Counted from the first letter of the stretch, positions 11,489-24,589 are shown. The stretch is 64,000 bases of DNA from Aselliscus stoliczkanus (GCA_033961575.1 CM066727.1:157961434-158025433); one strand, 5' to 3'. Notes: generated by a model from the sequence alone, not told the origin. Translations and numbers: made by a program.

Positions 11489-12599
11489 ACACACATATAT
11501 ATCACTAATCTCCCCTGTGGCTTGGAAGACCTGACCTTAGAATGTATCTGATTTAGGCAATGATGATTATAGACTACCTTCACAGGCATTTCACTACAAA
11601 CTACCAAGAAAATGTGTACAACATTCTCCACATAAAAATAACTTTGGGGGAATCTCTTTATGATAGGCCCCCAGTGAAAATAATGTAGAAAAAGTTATAA
11701 AAGTAGGCTCCTATTACACTTAGGACATATTAAATGACACACAGCTTTATTGGGAAGTAAAATGTTCCTTTTTTTTTCATAAATTCCAAGAACATTTCTC
11801 AAAAAGCTCCATGATTTTTTAAATTAATTTAGCAACATGACATCTAGACTTTTAATTACAAATATAATAATAATGACATTTATTTAACATTTACCACATG
11901 CCAGAAAACTGTTATGGACATTTTACACAAGCTAACTAATTTTATCCTTTCAACAAGACTAAGAAGCAACACGATGAGGGCTGCACCTAGTACTCAGCAA
12001 GGAGAGAGATTAGCCATAGCATTCCTGTCACCATTCACCGTGTGGCCACTTGTGGCAGAGTGGAAAAAGCCTTCCAGCAAAGGATGGGCTCTCCCTCGCC
12101 TGGCTGTGTCATTCTGAGCAAGTTACCAAGTCACTTTGAGTTTCAATTTTTCATCTGTAAAATGCATGTCTCTAAGGTCTTTTTTCAGGTCAAAAATTCT
12201 AACCTAATCAACAATTTTGATGAATGATATTGATGATTAGCACCCATTTAATCAATTTCCGGGATTCAAGCATATTTTCCCAAATTTGTTTACAATGAAA
12301 TATGTCTCAAGTTTAAGGAAACAAATACCTCAGAGGTTCTTCTGCAATCTAGACCCTGTGTTTGTTGGACTTTATTTTCCTATTATTTCTCGCAAAATGT
12401 TCCTATAATTCAATTTCAATCCAGGATCTGATAATTTTTAAATTGCTGTCCAAACAAATAAATAGGAAGAAAGCACTGCCTTTTGGAAAGTTAAATTCCA
12501 TTTTCTCAATAACTTATATAGAGCCATTATTGACAAGTTACAATGATATTGTTATTCTGCTAATAGTTTAACTTCTATTTCCCAGTTTTTCCTATTTTA
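11011..12599. other. Intergenic DNA with a short repeat shared with 16.34 kb
   Basis: 11,366-11,437 matches 16,336-16,398 (see findings). 11,880-11,960 and 12,040-12,190 have MIR-like traces. The rest is unclassified. Confidence 0.45.
11440..11487. repeat. (AT)n/(CA)n microsatellite
   Basis: ATATATATATATAT, a short ATGTATAC break, then about 14 CA units. Confidence 0.95.
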
Positions 12600-13480
12600 T
12601 GAAGTATATAGGCATCGGCTTGAACTCTTTTGAATGACAGGGTTAGGATGCAGAGAGAAACTGTCACATCATGAATGTATTCCAAACTTCCTGCCTGCCA
12701 TTATCCAATCGCCTCTTAGGCATTGCCAGATATTCCTAATAAACCGTGTGTATCACAGTACTTTACACCACATAATTCACATTGAATTTTACAACCTCAA
12801 GGGCAGCTTTTTATTTTCTGCTGCAATTTTTAATTCTCTAGGTCTCTATTATTCTTTTTTCTTTATATTCAAACACTCTCCTGAAAAGGACCTAATGAAA
12901 CATTTTATATTGCTACTCCATCGTCCACACTATTAATGAAGAAATTACACATGAAGAGGGCAATCCCACTTGAGCCCCATTTGGAGCTTCACATATTGTT
13001 ATTACCGTGACCTCTTTATCTACAGACCCTCTGCCACTTTGCACCGAATTGCTCCATTTTGTGATTGCTCATGTTTTAAGCCTAATCTGAATTATTTAAA
13101 ATTGCATGAGGAATTGGCAAATGATTGGATAATGTTCAAATATAACTGCCATCTCATAAGGAAATGATTTCATAATTCTATCAAAACTGCAATTGGTTTT
13201 GTCAGAAGCAATTTGTTTTATAGAACCCGTTGCTTACTCCAAATTACAATTCCCTTAGCCTTTAGATATTTGCATTTTCTCTTAATGTTGCAGACATTAT
13301 GTAATGGTGCTGAGGTTTCAATTAAACAGATTTATGGCTGTCCTTCATACTTAAATGTGATGGGACACTACCCTATGTATTGGAACAGCTGAAAAGACTG
13401 AAGGTGATCCTCAGGGGCTTTCCAAATGTTACACACAGAGGATATTTATCAAATATAAATATTTATCAAATATCCAGGAG
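12600..13480. other. Repeat-poor AT-rich block, candidate conserved non-coding element
   Basis: No recognisable repeat over nearly 900 bases, which is unusual in this window. It has several TAAT-type homeodomain cores and an exact octamer ATTTGCAT at 13,268-13,275. No coding frame is convincing. Regulatory function is inference only. Confidence 0.4.
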
Positions 13481-13769
13481 GCTGCATGGAATTAATGATG
13501 GACTTGAGCCACTCAAGTCCCCAATTACAGTATCTTCCCCTAATCTGCCTGCTACTGCCAATTACTAGTGATAATCTACTAGGCTCCATTACCCACATTG
13601 GTCTTTTTCCTGAGCCACTTCCTTTCAGTTATTGCATTTCTGGGGTATCTTGTTGTCACTCATTACTGCTATTGTTACCATTTCATTGTCATTTTAATCA
13701 CCATCATCAGGCAACACATTCTGAACTTTTACACATGTTAGATTGGCACATGTCACAGAGAAGTCTCAT

Positions 13770-13930
13770 TTTCTGCACTTGTTAAGCAATTTATAAGAAT
13801 TATTTTATTTAATCCTCAAGGTAGGAACTTTTATCTACATTTAAGAAATGATAAATTGAAATTCAGTGAGGGTAGGTAATTTGCTCAAGGTTATACAGAA
13901 ATGCATTGATGGAGCCACCCTTGAATTCTT
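13770..13930 (-). mobile_element. MIR-type SINE, old
   Basis: ATTTAATCCTCAAGGTAGGAAC and TTGCTCAAGGTTATACAG follow the reverse MIR pattern. Confidence 0.65.
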
Positions 13931-15361
13931 GTGGGTAAAAGATATGTAGGGACAGGGGATCTTCTGACAACAAGAGGACAGAATAGGGGAGCTGGAGCCC
14001 ATGTCACATTTATAGAAAGTACAGTATGAGGTTCTATTGGAGGCTCAGGGAAGAGAGTGAAGGGGAAGTCTCCTAAGTGGACTTATGGAAAAACCAAGGA
14101 GGGATACAGGATAGAGTAACACTGTTATAAAGCCTTCATTTCATTAATATAAAATATCCTCCTTGGTTTTATTTAATACTTTTCACCTTGAATTCTAATC
14201 TTATTTTAATGTAACAGTTATATTGAATGAGCTGAGATGAAGTGTTATGGATTAACTTATTAATGTGTCATAAAATACATTTATTCTTTCCCACCACTCC
14301 TTATTAAACTTACTCCATCAAACAACCCATTCCCTGTCCTTGGACGAAGTCTTGGACATGTCCTACTGTTCTTTGGATCACTCTGAGTAATATATAAATT
14401 GTCTTTTTGTTTTGACATGTAGCAGGCCAATCCAGTGTGTAATGAGAACTCCAAACTCCATTTTATCCAGTTCATCCCTTATGTAGGATCGGGTCATGGG
14501 AGTTTACAACAGGGCAGAGGGATGTGGGCAATCAACTTCTCTGTTCTTGACTCACCTCCCTCCCCCAGGGCTGGGCCTAGGGGAAAGGGACAAAGTGTTA
14601 TCTACTGGTACTATTGTGATCTGCATGTTCCAAGCTGACTCTTAAGCAATTTTGTGGATATCTAAGAGATTCCCCCAGTGGAAACATTGCACTCTTGATC
14701 TCTTGATACCACCTGGCTGCTTTCCACTCCTTCTGCCCCAGGCTTCGATGGATCGCCACTGATCTGGCTACCATCATCAGTCTTGGCAGTCCTTTGCAAG
14801 CAGATCCTCTTCTAAACTTCAGGCTGGCTTGCTCAGCCCACCCTGCACCCCCAACGTGTGGTCCATAGGAAACATGCACATTGCCCCCCCCGCCCACTGT
14901 CATGCCACTACCAACAGCTATGGCTTGCTCCCTAAGCAGGCTTGCCTCTCTCTGCTTCTTCAAGCCAATCTAGCCACAGATTCTTATACAGCCCACATGT
15001 GCTCCTCACTCCAGGGACGCTAATCAAGCTCTCTCAATGAAGCCCCCCTCGCTGAGCATAAGATCAAGGGGAACCACATCCCCTTTCCCCACAACAGTGG
15101 AAGAAGCACACAGCATCCAACAACTTTCTCCAAAGAACGCCTTTCATTCCCCTACTCTTTTGGAGACTAGGGTAAGTCTTACTATTATGTTTCTTAGCAT
15201 GTCTTGTATGGAGAGTCTGGCATCCCACGTTAGATTGTGGGGTTCTTGGTATCCATTGTATTGTTTTTAGCACTGGGCCCTCAACCAAAATGGAGACACA
15301 GAAGCTACTTCGATTTCCTTTTACATTTGTACTGCTACGCCTGTCTTCTTTTTGTCAGTAT
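13931..15361. other. Unclassified intergenic DNA, moderately GC-rich
   Basis: No intact frame. Local composition and the block structure of 14,430-15,250 suggest an old LTR element or retrovirus-derived sequence, but no hallmark was found. Confidence 0.35.
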
Positions 15362-15373
15362 CTTCCTTCCTTC

Positions 15374-15448
<75 letters not shown>

Positions 15449-15505
15449 TCGTTCTTTCTTTCGAGGGCAGTGTTACTGGCCCTCATATATGGGATCTGAA
15501 CCGGA
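15362..15505 (-). mobile_element. Truncated Rhin-type SINE with expanded (GAAA)n tail
   Basis: Only the 3' part of the SINE head remains (15,463-15,505; GAGGGCAGTG...GGGATCTGAACCGG, reverse strand). The adjacent (CTTT)n run of about 100 bases at 15,362-15,462 is its A-tail turned into a tetranucleotide microsatellite. Confidence 0.82.
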
Positions 15506-15509
15506 GTAT

Positions 15510-16080
15510 TTTCTAGTATAGCTTTTCCCATCCTTCGATTTTTCAACTTCCCTGTGTCATTTTTAGATGTGTCTCTTATAGATAGTCAATTGATTTTTTA
15601 AAACCTAATATTATACATAAGTCTCTGTATTTTAACTAGGTACATTTAACTCATTGTGATACTGCCTTTATTTCTGCAATCTTATCTTTTCCTGTTTTCC
15701 ATGCTTTCTGGTTGTTTCTTCTCTCTATCCTCTTCTTTTTTGACTTTGGATGAACTGCATTTTCTTTATTCATTTTTTTTCTCAAATGGTTTGAAAATTG
15801 TATAGGTTATTTCCTTTGAATGATTTCCCTTGTAAACATACACATTAAAACTTTTTACTAACAACGTCTAGCATAAATCAGAATCTACATCCCCTCCCCT
15901 AAACAATATAAGAACCATAACAAGATTTTACTTCCCTCTGCACTCGGCCAACTCTCCCTCCCATCACCCAAGTTGATCTAAATCTTTTTAGATTTTAATT
16001 ACAGATTATTATTAATTTTTTTACAGCCTATGCCAGTTTCCAGGTTATCAGGCCAATTTTATGTCATTTCCTAAACAGAC
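15510..16080 (-). mobile_element. Antisense L1 ORF2 fragment, old
   Basis: AGATGTGTCTCTTATAGATAGT near 15,564 and the following TTTTAACTAGGTACATTTAA and TTTCTTTATTCAT text are typical of L1 ORF2 read in reverse. Heavily diverged. Confidence 0.6.
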
Positions 16081-16649
16081 TTTTGAGCAAATAACCATGT
16101 TCCTCTGGACTCCACATACTTTGCTTTGAAGAATTTCTAAAAGCAAACTGGGCTGGTTATCACTGGGAGAGGCAGAGGACAGAGCGGGCAAGGCCTCCAT
16201 GGCTTGGCCCTAGCTCCTGCCCTGGCTCTCCCCTGTACCCTTGGAAGGAGCACTTTTTACCTTCCTTTGTTGCCTGACCTGCTCTCATCTGAGCATGGTC
16301 CTGGCCATTCTCTATCCAAGTCCCTACACTCCTACCTGCCGGAGGCTGACAGCATCCTGGTGTCTGACAAGGCCACATTGAAATAAAGATCCACGCTCAG
16401 CTCTGGATGTCTGGGATGCTACCTTATGGTTGGTCATGTAATATCTCTTGTCTCTATGAACCCATGTGCCTTTCCTCCTATAGGAGACAATATACTCACT
16501 GCATTTGTGACAAGTTCCTGTGGTACCCTGATGATAGCTGGTTGTGTAAGTCAACGATGGGGCAAGATTTCCTAAAGAAAAGGAAACTCCCTAAAACAGG
16601 CTACAGCCCGAGGGGACCCCTGAACTGAGATATTGGGGACTCAAGCCCC

Positions 16650-17262
16650 TTGGCCTATGCAGCTGTGAAAGGTTTCCTTGGAGATCAGGAGACCAAGGTC
16701 TCTTGGCCATGAGTGTTCTGATAGGAGACAGCTTACTGACCATGAGGTATTTTAATTAACAGCCTTGTTTTAACTCTTTGCTTTGTACATTGCTGTGGCA
16801 ACAAAAACTGAAGCTCTGACTGAGAAACAGATGTTCCCCTCTATTGCAATAATATGCAGCTCTTCGTAGGATAGGAAAAGTTTGAGACTCCTTTTGCTAC
16901 TAAGTTCAAGTATATGCCCTGTAAGGAAGTCATAGTAACCACTCTTTAGACATAAGTAAAGTCCTTGAACGGGCCACGGTGTACCCTGGAAAGATACAAT
17001 TACAAAAAGGTAAAAGCTCTGAGAAAGAGAAAAACATCCCGATCATGTGAAACATAACTTGCAATTGAGGTAATGGTCAGAAGCCCCTATAAAAGGGGCC
17101 AGGCTTTAACAAAAAAGTGTGTGTGACGCTCCTGTGAACCTCTTTCCGGTATCTCCCTCCTTCTTTCTCCTCGTGATGCTGTCCCACCCGAGGGAACCCC
17201 TGGTCCTCGCGGGGGGCTGGCTCCCGCACCTACCCAGTTCCTATTCTTTAATTCCTAACATT
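16650..17262 (+). mobile_element. Possible LTR (solo or 3') with TATA box, family unknown
   Basis: A TATA-like CCCTATAAAAGGGGCC at 17,085-17,100 sits in a GC-richer block ending CCTAACA at about 17,262. Upstream are CAAT-like and repeated motifs. This arrangement looks like a retroviral U3-R-U5, and the preceding AAGAAAAGGAAACTCC could be a polypurine tract. I could not find a target-site duplication or a matching second LTR, so the edges are approximate. A unique Pol II promoter is the alternative. Confidence 0.45.
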
Positions 17263-18494
17263 AAAAAAAAAGTACTTAATGATTTCAATATAGGATCCAT
17301 GAAGGCAGGCAGTTTTCCTATTTCACTACAGCCACAAAACCATTCTTATCCCCACTGCGTTTCATGAGATACCAGCCTCAGTCACTGTCTCCTGACAAAG
17401 CAGGAAATCACTTGGTCTGCTGTACTCTAAGGCTCTGGAGTTTTTGAGATCCTGCTTGTCTGGCTTCTTATGGTCAGGCAGGGCAGTAGCCTTACGGTCC
17501 GTCTATTGCCTTTGCTTCTTGATTGGCTGATACTTTTCCAGGCCATATGGGGAGATGGCTCTTCAGGCTCCCCAACCACAGGCTCTGGCACCCTCTAGTG
17601 GCCACTGACAGGCTTGCAATGTCAGTGCTGAGTTCTAGATTCTTGGCTTGCAGCTGTTCTCTCAAAGGCACATACCTTCCAGTGGTAGTAATCCAACTAC
17701 AGGAGCAAAGATAGGGATTAAAAAGGAGAACTCAGCACACCCTCTTACCATCTCCACCAACACTTTCCCTCCTCCTGCTACCACGCCTTTTGAAGAAATT
17801 CACAGCCAGCTTGGAGACACTCCAATCTTCCTGTTTTACAAGTGCTTATCTATGGTTTTCAGGCAAGGCATAGATGTTTGACGTTTGTCTTCCTTTTTCA
17901 AAGTTGAGGGGGTATCTGAAGGTCAGCAGTGCCTCTTTTTGGCCATAGGCATCCAGAAAACCCCTGTGGCTTCTTAGTAGCATTAAGTTGCCGGTTCAGC
18001 ATCCCTACGTAGTGATAGGGCCACCAACACTAGCTGCAGACTTTGCCAGGAATCTGTCAGTGAACTCTACCCACAGGAAAGGCACCTCACCTCAGACCTG
18101 AAAGGGGCCATTTCAGTCATGAGGTTTTAGCTCCTAGAAGAACTCCAGTGGGGCTGCCTGAGTGAGAGGAAGTTATGTGTATTACCAGTAGTTTAAACCT
18201 GCCTTCCATTTAAAGGACCCACTCTGACCCTTGCCCAGTACTCCAGTCACATGCAGTGGTGTTCCACCTTCCCATGGCAGTGTGGTTAGTGGAGGGCCTT
18301 TCTCCTCAATAGGTAATTAGAGACTTAGAAATGTTGGGCAGGTCTGTACATCATGTGGCACCAGGCTACACCTCCATGGGTGAACACTAAGAACAGGTGA
18401 CAAAGGATGCTGATGTAGATACAGGAGATGCTGTCCTTATCACCCACTGATCCTTGGTCTTGCTTATAATCGTGTCCATAATCAGTGATTTCCT
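17263..18494. other. Unclassified intergenic DNA
   Basis: Moderate GC, no splice-consistent open frame and no repeat that I can name. It could be internal sequence of the possible LTR element upstream. Confidence 0.35.
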
Positions 18495-18840
18495 AGGACA
18501 GGAGTTGGCAAAATACAGCCCAGGGATCAAATCCAGCCTACCACCTGTTTCTGTACAGCCTGTGACCAAAGTATGCCTTTTACACTTTTAAATGGTTAAG
18601 AAATTTTTTTAAAAAAGAAGAATAACATTTCATGGCACACAAAAAATTATATGGAATTAAAATTTCCATGTCCATAAATAAGGTTTCATTAGAATACGGC
18701 CATACTTGTTCGTTTATATCCTATGCCTGCTTTCATGTCACAACGGCAGACTTTAATAGTTGCAACAGAGACCATAGGGCCCACAAAGTTGAAAATATTT
18801 ACTACCTGGCTCTTTACAGGAAAAAGCTTGCTAAACTCTC
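18495..18840. mobile_element. hAT-Charlie element of the 'GGCAAACTTTTTCTGTAAAGGGCC' type
   Basis: GGAGTTGGCAAAATACAGCC at the left and a reverse-oriented TTTACAGGAAAAAGCTTGCT end at the right, with AACGGCAGACTTTAATAGTT and GGTTTCATTAGAATACGGCC inside, are characteristic. A second, more decayed copy in the opposite orientation lies near 54,440-54,660. Confidence 0.72.
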
Positions 18841-20769
18841 TCCTAGAAGATCCATGCCTTCTAGTTCATCACAGGCTTCAGCAGCCCAGATGGATGGGGT
18901 AAAGAATGTGTCCTGGAGCCTTGTGGGGAATGAGGGTGAATTCACATTGTGAAGGCTCTAACTGGAGAGTTTGGATTTAACCCATTAGGCCATGGGGATT
19001 CTTTAAAGTTGGTGCCAGGATCAAAGCAGAGCATTCTGGAAACTTAAGACGGCATCAGTGGATAGGAAGGACTGGGTGAGAGAAGAATTCTGAGATTGCG
19101 AGACCATTGGTGAGGAATAACAATTGAGGGCTTGATATAAAGAGAGTCCAAGAAGAGGAAGAAGTGGTTACTGGTGGCATGCTGGGGACGGTGGCAGAGG
19201 GCAGCAGATAGGCTGTGTGATCAAAGAGCCTGAGGTCATCAGTAGAATGTAGTCACAGGACACCAAGAGCCTGAGTCCACAGGACAGAGGAACATTTCTG
19301 AGGGTGATCTGGTTTTGCCAGTTGGCATCCTTCTTAACCAAAGGATCCTGTAGGTAGATTTACTTTTGCTTTCAATGAGCATCTTTAAAATACAATTTAA
19401 TACGTGACACATTATGGACATGAAGCAAAGGGATGGAAACAGGAGATAGGCAGTTTGAGATTAATGGGCATCAAACTATACATTCCTGGGTACAAATGGC
19501 TGGGGAACTCTCCAAGCTAATAAGTCTTTTCCTAATCCCCTTAAAGTAATATCACTTCTGCTCAGACACCTCTGGGCTCCTTGCCACACATTTCCATTAG
19601 ACTGAAATTAACTGGTATGATCAGAGTTATTAAGGAAAGGAAATCATCATAATTTCCAAAGAAAAGAAAGCTACATAATTGTTCCTAAAAAATTATATCA
19701 GAAGATAAGCTATTGTTTCAGTCCTGAAGAGTTCTATGAGCAAATCTATTCATTGCAGGAAAGGGGACAATCATGAAATTAATATTTTTTTAAAAGGAAG
19801 CACATTGCAAAATGAAAATAACTTTATTGTATTACTTGAACTTAACATACAGTATTATTTATACTACTCAGAAGTCATCTTCAGTTTGTAAATGTACTAG
19901 CAAGTATAAGGTCCAAATTAAATTTTGAGTTTAAGACTTTGATTAACAGTAGTGGAAAGAACAATTGATTTTTATCTTTTACATTTCCATTTAAGATGGG
20001 CAAGCTTTTCTACAAGAATGGTTTAATAGCATCATATAACTTTGCAATGGACGTAGGTAGGATTTTTTAAAATGACAGTTCATTGTTGTAAAATAGTTGC
20101 ACAGCACAAATTTGAGGGTAGGTCCCTAAAATTTTTGTATATGTTTAATTTTCTCTTTTCACCCTCAAATTTCTTACACTAGTCTTAGCTCATCAACTTA
20201 AAATGATGGTATATCTAAGAGTCTATAAGATGGGAAGACTTTGAGATATTTAGCCACAAAAAGCCAACAATGCCCAGAGCATATCCAATACTATGTTAGG
20301 AGCAGTAACTGAGATCAGGATAAGACTTTCAGAACACCTCAACAACACCACTGTGAAAGACTCCAAATGACCTAAAAATCATTATTGCAGAAGTGATTCG
20401 GAACAGAAACATAAACACTTCAAATGTGTATATAGAAATACCACATTGAAAGAGGTAAGGAGGGAGGGAAATTTAACAATAGGAAAGATACATGAATAAA
20501 AGACAAAAACAGCAAACCTGGCCCATTCTGGGTGTTCTTTGTGTCCGGGCCTCTCCCAGCACTGAATGATGATTCACATCGCTTCTCCTTCCTCACAAAA
20601 TGTCAAGGAAGCTCCTGGTTTCTGGCTCCACTCGGCTATCGCTTAAAACATAAATTTTTTTTTTTTTTGAAAAGCAGTCAGATAAGCAAATAAGAAGTGC
20701 TAAGATAATCTATGGGGATCTGGAAGTATTTAGAAGAAATTTTACCCAGAATATTATTTCAGAACAATG
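18841..20769. other. Intergenic DNA, old repeat-like at left, unclassified at right
   Basis: 19,000-19,260 has the flavour of an old medium-reiterated DNA or LTR repeat. Beyond that nothing recognised. Confidence 0.35.
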
Positions 20770-21060
20770 TAACACACCTAAATAGAGTTCAGTGCTTGTA
20801 CTTTGGGGTCAGAGGGTTTTATTCTGAATTGCCACTTCCTAGTTCAGCTGAATTAGTGACTTAACCTGTTCGAAGCCTCAGACTCATAATCTATAATATA
20901 GGAGGAGTAGTATAATGTATTATAATGTCACATGTAAATATATGATATATATTAATACCTGCCTAATCGAATTGTTTAGAGGAATAACTGATGTAAAGCG
21001 ATAATGTTTAACACCATGTTCTGCACATAATAAGTACACAATAAATGTAAATTGTTATTC
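20770..21060 (+). mobile_element. MIR-type SINE, old
   Basis: GACTTAACCTGTTCGAAGCC and TGCACATAATAAGTACACAATAAATG correspond to the MIR core and end. Confidence 0.65.
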
Positions 21061-21139
21061 GTATCACTTTTCTTACAACCTTATCTTAAAAGGAAAGCAA
21101 CTTTTACTTTGGTATGCTAACAGGGTTTTGTTTCTAATT

Positions 21140-21355
21140 TTAATAATACGCACTACAATTTATTGTCTACTATATGCCAGATATATACTGCATCACATTT
21201 AATCCTCAAAGGACCCCCTTGAATATGTATTATCATTCTCACTTTATAAGTTAGGACTCTGAACTAGATAAGTATCTCTCCCAGAGTTGCACAAATTGTA
21301 ACTATTAAACCTGGAATTAAATCCAGATGTCTGATTCATAGCCAATGTTCTAGGG
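21140..21355 (-). mobile_element. MIR-type SINE, old
   Basis: ACATTTAATCCTCAAAGGAC, then TATCATTCTCACTTTATAAG and a GAATTAAATCCAGATGTCTG end. Confidence 0.68.
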
Positions 21356-21539
21356 CAGAGACAGCAAATGGGTTTTAATTCTTATTTCAAATTAAGAACA
21401 CAAACAAGCTATCAAAGACTACCAGGTTGTGTCAAAAGCCCACTTGAGAGGGCTCTTACTGGCCAAAGATGAGATAACTTGAGCCATCAGAAATAATAAT
21501 GACTACCGTAAGTTGAGACACTTATTCAACTATATCAAT

Positions 21540-23120
21540 AATTACTTTAAACATGGCATGATTGTCTCAATAGATGCAGAAAGAGACTTGACAAATCCAA
21601 TACCCCTCCGTGATACAGACTTACAACAAGGTAAGAATTGAAAGGAATTTCCTCAACGTGATAAAGGACTTCTATGAAAATTCACAATTAACATCACAGT
21701 TAATGATGAAAGACTGAATACTTTCCTTCTAAGCCCAAGAACAAGACAAGGATGTCTGCCCTCACCCCATTTATTCAACAGTGTACTGGAGATTCTAACA
21801 AGGTCAAATAGGCGAGAAAAAAAAAAAAGAAAGCATTCAGATTGGAAAGGAAGTAAAACTATTTCTATTTGCAGATGACATGATCTTGTATATAGAAAAT
21901 CCTAAGGAATCTACTAAAAACTATTAGAATTAATAAATGTGTTCAGCAAGGATACAAGATCAATACACAAAAATCAATTGTATATGTATACACTTGCAAT
22001 GAACAGTCTGAAAATGGAAGTAAGAAAAACAATTCCTTTATAATAGCATCAAAAAGAATAAAATAGTTAGGAATAAATTTTCCAAAAAAATGTACAAAAC
22101 CTATACTCTGGAAACTACAAAACATTATTGAAAGAAATGGAAGAAAACATAAATAAATGGAAAGGCATCTAATGCTGGATTGAAAGACTTAATACTAATA
22201 AGATAGGAATATTCTCCAAACTGATCTCTAGATTCAACTTGATCACTATCAAAATCATAGCTTTTTTTTTTTTTTTTTGCAGAAATTGACAAGCTGACCC
22301 AGAATTGAGAGACCAGAAAAAATTCACATTCTTGGTCAACTGATTTTTGACAAGGATGCCATCACAATTTAATGGGGGAAAGGAAGTCTTTTCAGCAAAT
22401 GATGTTGGGGTAACTAGATATCCACATGCAAATAAGTGAAGTTCTATATACACAAAATTTATGCATATACACACAAAAATTAATAGATCAAAGACCTGAA
22501 TGTATGAGCTAAAACTATTGAACTCCTGGAGAAAACATAAGCATAAATCGTTGGCAATGGTTTCTTAGATATGACACCAAAGTCAAGCAACGGAAGAAAA
22601 ATAAGTAGCACATCATCAAAATTAAAAACATTTGTGCTTCAAAGACACCATCAAGAATGCTAAAATAATCCCTAGAATGGGAGAAAATATTTGCAAAACA
22701 TACATCTGATAGGGATCTGTATGTAGAATACATAAAGAATTATTACAACTCTGTAATACATAAAAAATGAAATAATTTTAAAAATGAAGTACTATATACT
22801 ACCATATGAATGAACTTTGAAAGCATTATGCTAAGTGAAAGAAGTCAGTCACAAAAGCCCACATAGTTTACGATTCCATTTATATGAAATGTCCAGAATA
22901 GAGACAGAAAAGTGGTAGATTAGTGGTTGCCTAGGGCTGGAGGATTACATGTATGGGGGAGTGGGTATAGGATTTGAGGGAGAGAGGGAGGCGATGAAAA
23001 CAATGTTCTAAAATTCATCACGGTGATAGTTGCATAACTCTGTGAATATACCAAAGATCATGGTATTATACACTTTAAATGGGTGACTTATATGGTGTAT
23101 TATACTTATCTCAATATAGC
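21540..23120 (+). mobile_element. L1 ORF2 reverse-transcriptase region and 3'UTR, degenerate
   Basis: AATAGATGCAGAAAGAGACTTGAC at 21,570 leads into the RT region. A sequence encoding FADDMILYIE, the catalytic F-A-D-D motif, lies near 21,868-21,900. The C-terminal part follows, then a 3'UTR ending near the GCCTAGGGCTGGAGG stretch at 22,930. Stops and indels throughout. An oligo-A run at 21,817 and an oligo-T run at 22,262 break it further. Confidence 0.85.
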
Positions 23121-23319
23121 TGTGATTTTTTCAAAATTGAAACCAAAGAGAAATCAGTTGAAGTGAGAAATTAAACCCAGAAGTGACTGGAGATAAAGTA
23201 AATTCCTGGAACTTGCAGAATCACGGGGAGGAATCTAGATTTACCCCAAGACATAAAATATGTTTTAAGAAAATCTTATCTAGCTCTTATGGGAAGAGTA
23301 ACCTCTGTACATATTAGGA

Positions 23320-24400
23320 GTATATTCTTGTTGGTGGGTATATGAGAGAACTGGCACTCTGATGCCCTGCTGGTGTATGGGTACATTGGTGCAATGTGTC
23401 AAAATGTTAGACATACATACCCTTTATTGTAGCACATCCACTCCAAAGGATGAATTCATAAAGAAGTTCATCAGAGGGTCAGCCGAGTGGCACATTGGTT
23501 AAGAGCTGGCTTGGGACGTCAGCAGCCCTGGTTTGGACCCCACATATGAGGGCCAGTGACACTGCCCTCTACAGCTAACAACAGCTCCACCTGGAGCTGG
23601 GCTGTGCGAGCCCCGGCGATGGTGTAGGCTGCAGCCCCTGCTGCAGTGGGCTGCCATAGGCTACAGTGAGAGGCCGGCAGCCAGCGTGAGCTGCCAATAG
23701 CCACGGTGAGCGACCATCCAGAGGCCGGACACCGATCTGCCTCATCCAGGAAGAACACAATGATGATACCAACATGGGCCAGTGAAGCTCTGTTCTCCAC
23801 AACTAGACTGAAGAACAAAAGGACAGCAACTGTCTGTTCCCCTTCCCCAATTCCCCAATGCAGTACCCTTCCCCCAATTCCCCAATAAAATCTTTAAAAA
23901 AAAAGTTCATCAGAGCATGTATTGTAATATTGAAAATTGGAGATATTCTACATCTAACTACAAGCAAAGTTTCTCAATACTAACCAACTCAGTCCCGTTT
24001 TTCTAATAAATATTTTGTAATAATCCCTTTACCATCCTGAAGTGAAAGTCATAGAAACCTACAACAAAATATACTGAACTGTAATATGAAAGAGAAATAA
24101 AAGAAATTTATTAACAAAATAATATGCATATCGATATGTAAACACTCTAGACACAAAACATACTCTAGGGGGCAGTACCACCCAGTTAAGAACTCGTTAT
24201 CTACAACAAACTGGTTAAATAATTTATGATATAGCCAAACAAAGGAATGGTATAAATCTAGATTAATTGACAGATCATTGAATCAAAAAGCAGGTTGTAA
24301 AACAACATTGCATGGGTAGTTTTATTTATGTAAATATGTAGAAAAAAGTCTTAAAAGATGCTCACTAGGATGCTGATGATTTGACAGGAATTATCCCTAA
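23320..24400 (+). mobile_element. L1 3' end, old, split by a SINE
   Basis: CACTCTGATGCCCTGCTGG and ATCCACTCCAAAGGATG before the SINE at 23,477, then TTGAAAATTGGAGATATTC and TTTATGATATAGCCAAACAAAGGAATGG after it, follow the L1 3' pattern. Part of 23,975-24,190 is unclear. Confidence 0.65.
23477..23902 (+). mobile_element. Long composite SINE
   Basis: Full-length copy of the long form, from a GGTCAGCCGAGTGGCACATT head to a CCCCAATAAAATCTTT end. The TSD AAGTTCATCAGAG occurs at 23,464-23,476 and 23,903-23,915. Inserted in an L1 3' region. Confidence 0.92.
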
Positions 24401-24589
24401 TGATGAAATTAGTAAAGATTTTTGCTTTTTTAATTTATTTGTATATTTGAATTTTCTTGTCTACGTACATAATTTAAAAGTGTACAGCAAACCCCAAGGG
24501 GAGACTCACAGATCCCTCAGGTTCTGGAATGAGGTTATGTCATCGGCAGTGGAGATTTATTTACCTTTTGTAGAATAGTCCCTGGTCTT

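Noticed and set aside
15237..15546. Phe/Ser/Leu-rich and Lys/Glu/Arg-rich frames
   Set aside because: They are read-through of the (CTTT)n/(GAAA)n microsatellite that forms the tail of a truncated SINE.
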